From: Phycisphaerales bacterium
Lineage (GTDB): Bacteria; Planctomycetota; Phycisphaerae; Phycisphaerales; UBA1924
Length of the DNA stretch: 64,000 nt
Assembly: GCA_017642965.1 (NCBI GenBank)
Contig: JAEPOJ010000001.1
Span: 62,001-126,000 of the forward strand
Reading direction: 5' to 3'
The translations under genes were made by a program, and so were the position numbers. Under the pieces are notes generated by a model. That model worked only from the letters and a program-made list of their open reading frames with translations, was not told the DNA's origin and made no database searches. Each line of letters starts with the position of its first letter. The stretch's first letter is position 1. Below are positions 24,523-34,733 of this stretch, in pieces.

Positions 24523-26229
24523 GTGGGTTCTGTGGGCGTATTGCGGGGGAGAAAACGGCCGATAGTCCTTGAGATCGTGGGCAATCCGCCCGATGATCGC
24601 GTGGTAGTGGGCCATGAAGACCCCCATCCCGATGGTGATCCTCTCAACGAAGCGATCGACTCGCTGCTCGGTGATGAGGATGAGGTGCGCGCGGACGAGA
24701 CCGATTCCAACGCAGGATCGGCTTCGGAAGATCCGACACAGGACTCGGCATCCGGCGAAGACGCGGACGATGAAGCGGACCACGCGGACACGCCCGATTC
24801 CGGTGCATCCGCGCTGGATGCGATGGACAGCGTTGAGCAGAACGCCCAGGCGCTGATCGAGGATGCCATCGATGACCTGATCGATCAGGACGACAACGGG
24901 GCGGAACCGCCGGCGGTGGATATCGCCTCGCTTGAGGTTGATGACCTGGCCGGTGATGACGATGGCACGATGAGTCTTGAGGAGCTGAGTGCCGAGCTCG
25001 ATGCGCTGGACGATCACGAGGAGCTTGTGACATCGAGCGATGCCACGACCGAGGCGTCTGACGAGCCCGATGTGGTGGCTCAAGTGTCTGAGGCGATCGA
25101 CGATGCAGAGGCGGTCGATGTCGGCGCCGATGCAGAGACCGAGACTGAGCCAGCACCTGAGTCTGCAGACGAGCCAGATGGCGTCGAAGCTGTGTCCGCG
25201 TCCGTGGAGCAGTTGGATGAGAACGAGCTGCTCAGCAGCATCGCGGAAGATCTGCTTGATGAGCCATCGGGCGGCGAAGCGATAGAAGCGTCTGCGGGCG
25301 ATGCGCCTGAGCAAAGCGATGACACGGTCAGCGAGGAGTCGACCTCGGCGTCTGAGGTTTCCGAGGTTTCCGAGGTCGATGACGAGTTGATGTCGGCGGC
25401 GATCGATGTGCTCGAAGACAGCGGGACCGACGCGGGTGATCAGGCAGATGACTCTGCGGACAGGGCGTTTGTTGCGGCGGATGATGATGCGTCCTCCGTC
25501 GCGGACACGGATTTAAGCAGTGCACTGGAGGACGCCTCCACGCTGGCGGATCTTGATGCCTCGCTCGCGGGGTTGGGGGATGATTTCCTCAGCGGTGACT
25601 TTGAGACGCCGGAGGGCGAGCTGCTGAGCTCTGATTCGATCGGCGGGAACGACGCGTCCGCGCTGCTGGAACAGCTCCAGATCGATGATCTGGATCTTGA
25701 GAATCTTGAGCGTCCTGCCCGTGCAGTGAGCACTGAGACTCCTGCGGTGCAGGCGAGTCCGGAAGCTGCGCCCACTGTGCCCGAGACACCTGCTGCGGCG
25801 GTTGCTGGCGCCACGGTGCCCGCCATCCCGCCCAAGGCGCAGCCCAAGGCGAACGCGGCCCCCTTCCAGCGTGAGGACACGGAGGAAGCGGATGGTGAGA
25901 TCCCCGAGGTCGAATCGATCTGGCAGACCACTCGGCGTGTGCTGCTGCGGATGCAGCGAGCCGCGTGGATTCAGGCCAAGACGCACGGCGTGCCGCTGGG
26001 TGCGAGGCTGGTGATCCTTGTGAACCGGCCGGTGGAGGATCGCCCCGCGAAGCTGCGCGATTCGATTGGCTACGTCGCGCTCTGGACCGCGCTGCTTGCG
26101 ATGATCCTGTGGGTGTATCTTGTGTTTGTCCGTGAGAGCCCCACGCCTACACCCACGCAGGCGCCGTCACGTATGGTTGAGCCGGGTGAGCGGATCGATC
26201 CGATCCGCAACGCGAGCGTCGAGCCTTAA
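24523..26229 (+). CDS. Very acidic disordered protein with C-terminal membrane anchor
   Basis: A 568-residue frame, starting at a GTG without a clear ribosome-binding site, so the start is uncertain. Residues 50-400 are dominated by Asp, Glu, Ser and Ala. Into this are set repeated short motifs of one kind: LNEAIDSLLGDED, ALIEDAIDDLIDQDD, LLSSIAEDLLDEP, LMSAAIDVLEDSG, ALLEQLQIDDLDLENL. A basic amphipathic region (RRVLLRMQRAAWIQAKTHGVPLGARLVILVNRPVEDRPAKLRDSIGY, about 480-525 in parts) precedes a single membrane helix near 530-548 (VALWTALLAMILWVYLVFV). The layout suggests a tethered scaffold. No family is known to me. Its stop overlaps that of the next gene in a shared TTAA. Confidence 0.75.
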   Translation: MGSVGVLRGRKRPIVLEIVGNPPDDRVVVGHEDPHPDGDPLNEAIDSLLGDEDEVRADETDSNAGSASEDPTQDSASGEDADDEADHADTPDSGASALDAMDSVEQNAQALIEDAIDDLIDQDDNGAEPPAVDIASLEVDDLAGDDDGTMSLEELSAELDALDDHEELVTSSDATTEASDEPDVVAQVSEAIDDAEAVDVGADAETETEPAPESADEPDGVEAVSASVEQLDENELLSSIAEDLLDEPSGGEAIEASAGDAPEQSDDTVSEESTSASEVSEVSEVDDELMSAAIDVLEDSGTDAGDQADDSADRAFVAADDDASSVADTDLSSALEDASTLADLDASLAGLGDDFLSGDFETPEGELLSSDSIGGNDASALLEQLQIDDLDLENLERPARAVSTETPAVQASPEAAPTVPETPAAAVAGATVPAIPPKAQPKANAAPFQREDTEEADGEIPEVESIWQTTRRVLLRMQRAAWIQAKTHGVPLGARLVILVNRPVEDRPAKLRDSIGYVALWTALLAMILWVYLVFVRESPTPTPTQAPSRMVEPGERIDPIRNASVEP

Positions 26230-27370
26230 TCTTCGGTATCCACTTCCATCAGGGACGCGTGCCACTGCGCATCGAGCTCGTCGAAGCTGATGTTGAGTGC
26301 TGCTCGGGATGCCTGATCGAGGGTGTCGCCGTGCGCGAGTCGGGTGAACCAGGCGTTGCGTTTGTCCTTGCCGAGGGTTCGGTCGATGTAGTCGATCATG
26401 GACCAGCCCTGGAGGTAGACGTGCATGCCGTGGTTGATTGCTTCGCCCTTGAAATCGGCGAGCAGGTGCCATTCGCGCAGGTTGTCGGATTGCGCGAGCT
26501 TGGCGATTCGCCGGTTCTTGCGTTCCCATGAGTCACGGAAGAGGCCGGCGGCGACCTCCGCGACGCCCTCGAGTGTCCACCACGGTGCGAGGTTGATGTC
26601 TGGCCCGTATTCGAAGCTGACGGCGTGGCCGATCTCGTGGGCGAGGAGCGGGTCGAGGCGGTCCAGGCCCATCTCATCGCGACCGAGGATTTTGATGGAC
26701 TCGCCGGGCTCGTTCCAGCCGGAGATTCCTGCGGTGTAGGACGGGTAGATGGACGCCTGGAGCTCGCGCATCCTGGGGTAGATTTTGACCACGACTTCGT
26801 GGAGATCACCGCCGCTGGGGTCGATGCCCATGTCGCGTGCGATCTCGTCGCGCAAGACCGGGACACGCTCTAAGGCGAGGTTGGCGATGTCGGCGTGCTG
26901 CTGGTCGCAGTAGATGCGCACGCCTGGTGTGTCTGTGAGTGCGATCTCCCAGGCGCGGCCGGTGAAGTGCCATTGGCCGTGGGCTGCGCCGATGGGCTCG
27001 AAGCGCGCGGGCATGTCGTAGCTGCGTGGCTCATCCTCGCTCGGGACCTGCCATGTGTAGACAATTGGCGCGACGATCGTGCCGTCGTCCTCGATGAGGA
27101 TCTCGGTCTCTTTGTCGAGACTGACTCGGAGATCGTTGACCGGCGCGACGGAGAGCTCGGTGAACCAAGCGCGGTGCTCGGTCGTGAGGACGGGGTCGCT
27201 GGGGTTGATCTGGGCCATGTATGCCCCTGCATCCAGACGCTGGATGGCGGACTGCATCGCGTCGACAACGGCGCGGACCCGCTGCGATTCGATCGCGTTG
27301 TCTGGGAGGGGGGTGCTCGCCCAGGTGTTGGGGGCACAGATCAGGATGGTTGCGAGCGGGAGCAGTCGCA

Positions 27371-27371
<1 letters not shown>
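26226..27371 (-). CDS. Secreted HEIGH-motif metallopeptidase
   Basis: The 381-residue protein has a signal peptide ([16 protein letters not shown]). [12 protein letters not shown] in the middle is the zinc-binding HExxH of gluzincins, with E in [13 protein letters not shown] about 20 residues later as the probable third ligand, the layout of peptidase MA-like proteins. Before it is a domain of about 190 residues with a conserved Cys and strands. The ATG at 27371 makes a TGATG overlap with the asnS stop, so the two are translated together although their roles look unrelated. A longer upstream frame through asnS is rejected. Substrate unknown. Confidence 0.85.
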
Positions 27372-28786
<1,415 letters not shown>

Positions 28787-28798
28787 GAGAAACTCCCT

Positions 28799-28834
28799 GA
28801 AAAAACAGCCCCGCCGATCGGCTCGGCAGGGCTG
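28799..28834 (-). terminator. Intrinsic terminator after the pseudopilin gene
   Basis: On the minus strand CAGCCCTGCCGA pairs with TCGGCGGGGCTG (one G-T), followed by six T residues. It separates the pseudopilin gene from asnS. Confidence 0.8.
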
Positions 28835-28886
28835 AATAGTAGAGCGTTCCCGACGCCCGGTCGGGCCCGATGGCCTTGTGAGGCGA

Positions 28887-29783
28887 TTACTTGTCGTTGA
28901 GGAAGCCCCAGTTTCCGGCTTCGGGGTCGGCGTTCATCTGGAGGTAGTACTGGGTGCCGCCCTCGCGGACCGAGTAGTAGATGTCGTCGGCGGTGAAGTC
29001 TCCGGGCTCTTCCTCGAACTCTGCGTCGCCGGCGCTGGCGTTGAAGAGGCGTGCGACGCCGTCGATGTAGAGGATGTGCCCCTGCTCCTGGTGTCGCTCG
29101 GTGATCTGGTCGAGGCGTGCCCAGTCGCCGTCGTTGTACTCGTCGTGGGCGTTGTAGAACTGGGTGTGTTCTTCGACGAAGATGGGGAGTTTCTGGAAGT
29201 AGCCGGCGTTGTTGACGAAGTTGTCGGCGGTGTAGTACTGGTTGCTTACGCCGCTGAACCCGGTGGTTCGGTCGAGGTAGGCGAAGGTGTTGATGTAGTC
29301 CTTGTACATCTTGGCGCCCTGCACGCCGCGCACGAGCGAGTAGTCGAAGTCGACGCCGACGTCTTTGTAGTTTCCGAAGAGATCGGAGTACTCCTGATCG
29401 TTGCCGGACGATGTGGCGGCCTGTCGGTTGTTTTTGGGGCAGGCGAGGACCTCGTCGGCGTCGTTGACGTAATCGAAGATCGCGCCGGGCTCCCACTCGT
29501 CGGGTTCGGTCTCGACCTTGACCCACTCGCCGCGTGGCCAGATGCGGTCTTTGTGATCGTGTGCGTACATCGCGGTGGCCTGGCCGATGGAGCGGAGCTG
29601 GACGGCGCACATGGTGGTCTTGGCGGTCTCGCGCACGGCACCGAGGGCCGGGAGCAGGATTCCGATGAGCAGCGCGATGATGGCGATGACGACGAGGAGC
29701 TCGATGAGGGTGAAACCGTTACGTGTTTTTCGGCGACCCTGACTGCGTCCCCGGTTAAACCTGTTGTGATTCATGGCTTGCAT
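28887..29783 (-). CDS. Type II secretion/type IV pilin-like prepilin
   Basis: The 298-residue protein has a long basic leader followed by the prepilin signal [25 protein letters not shown]; cleavage is expected before Phe, after Gly. The rest, with [23 protein letters not shown], then Y-, N- and D-rich segments, is the kind of domain that follows pseudopilin helices in planctomycete proteins of the H-x9-DG type. GGAG stands 9 nt before the ATG. It is likely processed by a prepilin peptidase, but none lies here. The shared palindrome is 47 nt upstream. Confidence 0.9.
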   Translation of the reverse strand: MQAMNHNRFNRGRSQGRRKTRNGFTLIELLVVIAIIALLIGILLPALGAVRETAKTTMCAVQLRSIGQATAMYAHDHKDRIWPRGEWVKVETEPDEWEPGAIFDYVNDADEVLACPKNNRQAATSSGNDQEYSDLFGNYKDVGVDFDYSLVRGVQGAKMYKDYINTFAYLDRTTGFSGVSNQYYTADNFVNNAGYFQKLPIFVEEHTQFYNAHDEYNDGDWARLDQITERHQEQGHILYIDGVARLFNASAGDAEFEEEPGDFTADDIYYSVREGGTQYYLQMNADPEAGNWGFLNDK

Positions 29784-29829
29784 GTGTTATTGCTCCGTGG
29801 CCGAGGTCTGAGAAGTGGTCGCACACAAC

Positions 29830-29840
29830 GTAACAGTTAC
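29830..29840 (-). promoter_or_regulatory. Palindromic element GTAACAGTTAC upstream of the pseudopilin gene
   Basis: The same 11-bp site as at 17031-17041. On the coding strand both read GTAACTGTTAC followed by rTTGy, about 47 and 76 nt before two surface-protein genes. A common regulator is inferred. Confidence 0.4.
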
Positions 29841-29986
29841 ATTGTAAAGGAACGATGCGTGCTCCGCAATCGGAAATCGTGTGTTCTGTGAGAGGAATTG
29901 GGATCGGTGGGCCTGAACGCTGTTTCCGGCACGGAATCGGGGGTTGGTTGTCTCAGAATCCTGCGAGAGCGCTATGGTTGCCGCCT

Positions 29987-31144
29987 ATGGCCCGTGCGAC
30001 TGAAATTGAGCCCATCTCCCCGCTGGGACTGACTTTGGAGCAGTTCACAGCTCGCTGCGCCCAGGAAGGGGTCGGCACGGGGCGGGCGAAGACGGCGTAC
30101 CACGCGGTTTTTCGCGGCGGGAAGGCCCACGACGCGCCGGCGAGGATCGTGGTGCCCGAGATCGTGAAGCGTCATGAGGAGATCGTGGAGGAGGGGGTCA
30201 CGATCAAGTTTGTCCAGCGCCTGCCCAACCCGAACCACCGGCTCGCGGACAAGGGGATCGACTTCGACGACATCGAGTCTGTGATTATCCCGATGAAGGG
30301 GCGATCGGGGCGGAAGACGCACACGCTGTGCGTGAGCTCGCAGGTCGGGTGCGCGATGGGGTGTGACTTCTGCGAGACCGCCCAGATGGGGCTGATGCGA
30401 TCATTGCGTGCGGATGAGATCGTGCAGCAATGGTGGATGGCGGAGTTTGTCGAGGGGATCCACATCGACAACATCGTGTTCATGGGCATGGGCGAGCCGA
30501 TGGACAATCTTGACGAGGTGCTCAAAGCGATCGCGTGCCTGACGGATCATCATGGTGCGCGGGTGCCGATGAGCGCGATCACGATCAGCACGGTGGGGCG
30601 CGTCGATGGGCTGCGCCGGATCGAGCAGCAGGTACAGCAGCCGGGGTGGGGCAAGCTGGGGCTCGCGCTCTCGCTCAATGCGCCCAACGACGAGATCCGT
30701 TCGGAGCTCATGCCGATCAATCGCAAGTGGGATATGGCGGAGCTGCAGCGGGTGCTGATCGATCTGCGTGAGGTTCGGGGTGGTCGCAAGATCATGATCG
30801 AGTACGTCCTGATCCCGGGTGTGAACGCGGAGCTTGAGCACGCGGACCAGCTGGCGGAGTGGATGGAGCCGTTCATCCGTGATCATGGGCGTGAGAAGCA
30901 CCAGGGGCACACGGGGCTGCTGAATGTGATCCCGTACAACCCGCGGCGCGACTCGCCGTGGCCGGCGCCGACGCAGGAGCAGGTCGATGCGTTCGTGCTG
31001 CGATTGATGGAGCACGGCGTGTTCGTGAACCGGCGTCGCACAAAGGGGCGCGATACGATGGCGGCGTGCGGGCAGCTGGGGACGGCGGAGATCCGCAGGC
31101 GAAATCTGGTGCCGTTGACGACCAATCAGACGAGCGATGCGTGA
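29987..31144 (+). CDS. rlmN: 23S rRNA (adenine2503-C2)-methyltransferase
   Basis: A radical-SAM enzyme that methylates A2503 in 23S rRNA and A37 in some tRNAs. The 385-residue protein has the Fe-S motif GCAMGCDFC (CxxxCxxC), FMGMGEPMDN for SAM binding, and TISTVGRVDGLRRI. The C-terminal CGQLG contains the second conserved Cys (methyl-carrying residue in the family is near KGRDTMAACGQLG). I use the ATG at 29987; frames extend to 29855 without good signals. Its stop overlaps the next gene by 8 nt (ATGCGTGA), so the fusion protein is translated together with it. Confidence 0.96.
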   Translation: MARATEIEPISPLGLTLEQFTARCAQEGVGTGRAKTAYHAVFRGGKAHDAPARIVVPEIVKRHEEIVEEGVTIKFVQRLPNPNHRLADKGIDFDDIESVIIPMKGRSGRKTHTLCVSSQVGCAMGCDFCETAQMGLMRSLRADEIVQQWWMAEFVEGIHIDNIVFMGMGEPMDNLDEVLKAIACLTDHHGARVPMSAITISTVGRVDGLRRIEQQVQQPGWGKLGLALSLNAPNDEIRSELMPINRKWDMAELQRVLIDLREVRGGRKIMIEYVLIPGVNAELEHADQLAEWMEPFIRDHGREKHQGHTGLLNVIPYNPRRDSPWPAPTQEQVDAFVLRLMEHGVFVNRRRTKGRDTMAACGQLGTAEIRRRNLVPLTTNQTSDA

Positions 31145-33629
31145 TTCATCCGGTTCATCACGGCGACGATGGATTATCGCCGTGTGTTCTGTGTACATCG
31201 CGCTGCTCGTGGCGTCCCACGCGTACCAGCTCTTTGTTTCAGGTGTGCGCGGGTTCGGCCGAGCGATCAGTGACAAACCCCACGTGCAGGTTCAGCCGCG
31301 GCTGAGCGATGGGTCCAAAGCGGCGGGCGGCGATACGCCGCTTTATTACGAGGCATGGACACAGATCGATTACAGCGCGCAGAAGACCCCGGTGCTGATC
31401 CTGCATGGCTCACCCGGGCGCGGTGCCAACTTTCAGGACCTTGGTCCCGAGCTGCGGAGTGATCACCGTCGCGTCTATGCGCCGGACCTGCCGGGGTATG
31501 GTCGATCGCCGATGACGCCCGACATGTCGCACCGTGCGAATGCGCACATGCTCTTTGAGTTCCTCGACCATGTGTCTGTCGATCGGGTCCACGTCGTGGG
31601 ATGGTCCTCGAGCGGTGGGATCGTGCTGGAGATGGCGAACATTGATCCGGACCGCGTGGCTTCGGTCACGATGCTCGCATCGATCGGCGCACAGGAGACG
31701 GAGGGGAGCGGTTCGTACCACTTCGAGCACCTTAAGTATGCCGTCGGGGTTGGGATCTTCGGGGTGCTGCCGGAGCTGATCCCCCACTTCGGCTTGCTTG
31801 GTGATTTCAAGGGGCGTGCGGGATGGCTGTGGGCGTTCTCGGACTCGGACCAGCGGCGACAATCGGAGATCATGGGGCAGCTGCGTGTGCCGGTGCTGAT
31901 TCTGCACGGACGCAACGATCCGCTCGTTGCGGCGCGCGGGGCCGAGAAGCACCATGAGATGATCCCGACATCGAAGCTGGTCATGATCGATGCGTCGCAC
32001 TTCATGCCGTTCATGCAGGTGGAACAAACGCGCGACATCCTGGTGCCATTCTTCAATCGTCATGATGCGCCGGGCGTTGAACCCGAGACGGATTATGTTG
32101 ATCTTTCGCCGGTGCCCACGCGGACTGGCGCGGACGCGTTCGTGCGGGTCGTGGGGATGGGGATCCGATCGTTGCCTTGGTGGTCGGTGCTGATCGCGGC
32201 GACGATTCTGGTCCGGGTGCGTCCGTATGTCGGGATTGCGATCGTGACGGTGTTTGTCGTGCTCATGGATATCGACTTTGGGGTTGCGCTGCTCGCGATG
32301 TTCATGGGGCGTATCTGGTGGTTGGTCCGAGGGGCGGACCGCCTCGACCGACCGTGGACGATCTTCGGGTGGGTGCGCGGGTTCCTGTTTGTCATCCCCG
32401 CATTCGCCATCGGGATCATCGGCGCCACGATCACGCTCCGGCTCGCGGAGACTGGTGAATGGATCGGGCTGCTGCTCGGTTTCTGGGTGACCTGGGCGGC
32501 GTTGCGGTTGGTGCGGCTGGTGGTCACGCGTGAGGGGTGGCAGCGGATCGGTGGGCGGTTCCAGCGGCTGATGAACCATGAGTACTACCCGAGCGGGGTG
32601 CTGTATCTCACGACGCTGCTCGCTGCGTGCGGGCGGATCGCCTCGGGGAAGGGGCTTGGATCTTTGACCGCCGTCAACCCCGGGTACTCGCGCGATGGTG
32701 GTCTCAAGGAAGAGCGCAAGTCCGAGCTCGATGCGCGATTCCCCGATGATCCGGGCGTGCTGCGGAGTGTGCTCATTGAATCTGATCGCGATCCACATCG
32801 GCGTGCAGCGTACGCGGCTGAGTGCATCTCAACGAACCCGGCGCTGGGCGGGTATCCGATCATCGCGAAGCCCGATCAGGGTGCACGCGGCGAGGGGGTC
32901 GGGATCCTGCGTGACCACGATGACCTGACCCGATACTGCGATGAGCATGGCGAGCCGTTTGTTTTGCAGCGGTTCCACCCCGGCCCGATAGAGGTTGGGA
33001 TCCTCTGGGTCCGGCACGCACGCACGATCGCCGGGCCCGCGAGCCCGGCGGGGTTCATCTACGCGATCAACAGGAAGGACTTCCCCGAGGTTGTCGGCGA
33101 TGGGAAACGATCGCTCCGCCAGCTCATCCTCGCCCACCCGCGGCATCGTGCCCAGGCGCGGATGTTCGTCGCGCGGCTGCGCAAGCAGCAGTACCTGATC
33201 CCGGAAGACGGGGAGCGCGTCACGCTGGGCGCTTTCGGGAACCACGCGCAGGGGGCGATGTTCACGGACGGCGCGGACCTGATCACGCCGGAGCTGAGCG
33301 CGAGGATCGATTCGATCGCGGACGGGTTCCGCGATGATCAGGGACGCGGGTTCGACATCGGTCGCTTCGATGTCCGCTGCTCGTCATATGAGGCGCTGAT
33401 GCGGGGCGAGGAGCTGGGGATCGTTGAGCTCAACGGGCTGACGAGCGAGCCGACCAATATCTATGACCCCAGCCGATCACTCGGGTGGGCGTGGGCGACC
33501 CTGCTCGGGTATTGGCGGCATGTGGAAACGCTCGCGGACGCGCGAATCGCGGACGGCTCGGGCGAGGCGATCTCGAAGAAGGAAGCGTGGGACTTGCTCA
33601 GCGACTTCCTGCGTGCGATGTCGAGATAG
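31137..33629 (+). CDS. Three-part fusion: alpha/beta hydrolase, membrane domain, ATP-grasp
   Basis: An 830-residue protein with an N-terminal membrane anchor (13-28). Residues 80-310 are an alpha/beta hydrolase: LHGSPG (oxyanion hole, 89-94), GWSSSGG with likely nucleophile Ser157, HGRNDPL with Asp261 and ASHFM with His288. Residues 345-465 hold about five membrane helices. Residues 480-830 resemble an ATP-grasp ligase: YPSGVLYLTTLLAACGR and TAVNPGY...GGLKEERKSE, AKPDQGARGEGVGI for ATP, VVGDGKRSLRQLI, and ELNGLTSEPTN with acidic metal ligands near 764. I know the ATP-grasp type with TAANPG and GG-ES start as a separate ligase family. The ATG overlaps rlmN, so it is coupled. Joining a hydrolase and an amide/ester-type ligase across one membrane module suggests processing of a single lipid or peptide substrate, which is inference. 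Confidence 0.85.
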   Translation: MRDSSGSSRRRWIIAVCSVYIALLVASHAYQLFVSGVRGFGRAISDKPHVQVQPRLSDGSKAAGGDTPLYYEAWTQIDYSAQKTPVLILHGSPGRGANFQDLGPELRSDHRRVYAPDLPGYGRSPMTPDMSHRANAHMLFEFLDHVSVDRVHVVGWSSSGGIVLEMANIDPDRVASVTMLASIGAQETEGSGSYHFEHLKYAVGVGIFGVLPELIPHFGLLGDFKGRAGWLWAFSDSDQRRQSEIMGQLRVPVLILHGRNDPLVAARGAEKHHEMIPTSKLVMIDASHFMPFMQVEQTRDILVPFFNRHDAPGVEPETDYVDLSPVPTRTGADAFVRVVGMGIRSLPWWSVLIAATILVRVRPYVGIAIVTVFVVLMDIDFGVALLAMFMGRIWWLVRGADRLDRPWTIFGWVRGFLFVIPAFAIGIIGATITLRLAETGEWIGLLLGFWVTWAALRLVRLVVTREGWQRIGGRFQRLMNHEYYPSGVLYLTTLLAACGRIASGKGLGSLTAVNPGYSRDGGLKEERKSELDARFPDDPGVLRSVLIESDRDPHRRAAYAAECISTNPALGGYPIIAKPDQGARGEGVGILRDHDDLTRYCDEHGEPFVLQRFHPGPIEVGILWVRHARTIAGPASPAGFIYAINRKDFPEVVGDGKRSLRQLILAHPRHRAQARMFVARLRKQQYLIPEDGERVTLGAFGNHAQGAMFTDGADLITPELSARIDSIADGFRDDQGRGFDIGRFDVRCSSYEALMRGEELGIVELNGLTSEPTNIYDPSRSLGWAWATLLGYWRHVETLADARIADGSGEAISKKEAWDLLSDFLRAMSR

Positions 33630-33635
33630 CTGGGC

Positions 33636-33821
33636 TCAGTCGTCGAACTCGTCGAAGGCACCCTTCTCGGCCTGCTCGTCGAGGTACTTCTGGAAATCGC
33701 CCATCTTGTACGAGATGAAGCAGAACGCGTGGTGCAGCGTCAGCCACTCGATGTCGGACTTGTCCTCGGGGACATCTTTGCGGAGCTGGTTGAACTCGGC
33801 GAGGATGGTTTCGGCTTTCAT
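33636..33821 (-). CDS. Small acidic protein, unknown
   Basis: A 61-residue protein with an AGGAG 6 nt before the ATG. The sequence is helical (AETILAEFNQLRKDVPEDKSDIEWLTLHHAFCFISYKMGDFQKYLDEQAEK) with an acidic end. It lies 6 nt beyond the convergent fusion gene and 24 nt upstream of znuB in the opposite order (that is, after it), so it may be the last gene of the znu unit. No family is recognised. Confidence 0.7.
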   Translation of the reverse strand: MKAETILAEFNQLRKDVPEDKSDIEWLTLHHAFCFISYKMGDFQKYLDEQAEKGAFDEFDD

Positions 33822-33845
33822 GGTGTCTCCTGGGTCGGCGCCTGC

Positions 33846-34733
33846 TCAGGTGGATCGTAGCAGGGCGAGCGACTTGTTTGAGCCCAGAGCGCCGAGGTAG
33901 GCGACGGATTGGACCAGGACGATGCTCGGGCCGATGGGCCAGGCGGCGGCGTCGCCGAGCATGAAGCCGAGGACGGTCCCGCCCAGCGCGATCAGCATGG
34001 ACCAGATCATCACGCGCGGGAGGCGTGAGCTCAGGTGGAGCGCGGCGGCACCCGGAAGAACAAGTGTGGCCGCGGCGAGGATGACCCCCACGACCTGCAT
34101 CGCCATCACCACAGAGATCGCGAGGAGGATGAGCAGCAGGTTCCCGGTGCGGTGCTCGCGCACGCCGTAGGCGGCGCAGACGGGCTCGTCGAAGCTCCAG
34201 AAGATGAGCTTGTGTCTGCACCACCAGAGGGCGGTCAGGATAAGCACGCCGGTGGCGATCGTGACCCAGACCATGTTCCAGTTTGCGTTGAGGATGTTGC
34301 CGAAGAGGATCTCTTCGATGACGTGGTGCTCGTCGGCGTGGTGGCCGTGCGCGTGCCCGTGCTCGTCGTGGTCGTGCCCGGACTCTGCGATGTTGAAGAG
34401 GATGAAGCCGAGGGCCATGGACGCGCTGAGGACGATGCCGATGGCGGTGTCGAGGCGCCCCTTGTTGGATCGCCCCAGCGCGGAGATAACCAGGGCGGCG
34501 CCGATGCTGAACGCGAGGACGATGACGGACTGCATGACGTTGTCGGTCACGCTTGAGCCCGCGAAGCCGAGCACAAGGGCGACGCCGACCCCGCCGAAGG
34601 CGGCGTGGGAGACGCCCTGGCCGATGAACGCGAGACGTTTGAGGACGACGAAGACGCTCAGGGGTGCGCCGATGGCCGCGACGCCGAGGCCGGCGAGCAG
34701 CGCAGGGAGATAGTCCGCGTGGAAGATGCTCAT
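33846..34733 (-). CDS. znuB: Zinc/manganese-type ABC transporter permease
   Basis: A 295-residue integral membrane subunit of a metal ABC-3 importer, with about eight helices. The family core VGVILAAATLVLPGAAALHLSSRL lies near residue 215. A cytoplasmic or periplasmic loop at about 120-140 has GHDHDEHGHAHGHHADEHH, which would bind zinc and marks a zinc-uptake role. It is coupled to znuC by ATGA. No substrate-binding protein (ZnuA) is near, so it must be encoded elsewhere. Confidence 0.9.
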   Translation of the reverse strand: MSIFHADYLPALLAGLGVAAIGAPLSVFVVLKRLAFIGQGVSHAAFGGVGVALVLGFAGSSVTDNVMQSVIVLAFSIGAALVISALGRSNKGRLDTAIGIVLSASMALGFILFNIAESGHDHDEHGHAHGHHADEHHVIEEILFGNILNANWNMVWVTIATGVLILTALWWCRHKLIFWSFDEPVCAAYGVREHRTGNLLLILLAISVVMAMQVVGVILAAATLVLPGAAALHLSSRLPRVMIWSMLIALGGTVLGFMLGDAAAWPIGPSIVLVQSVAYLGALGSNKSLALLRST

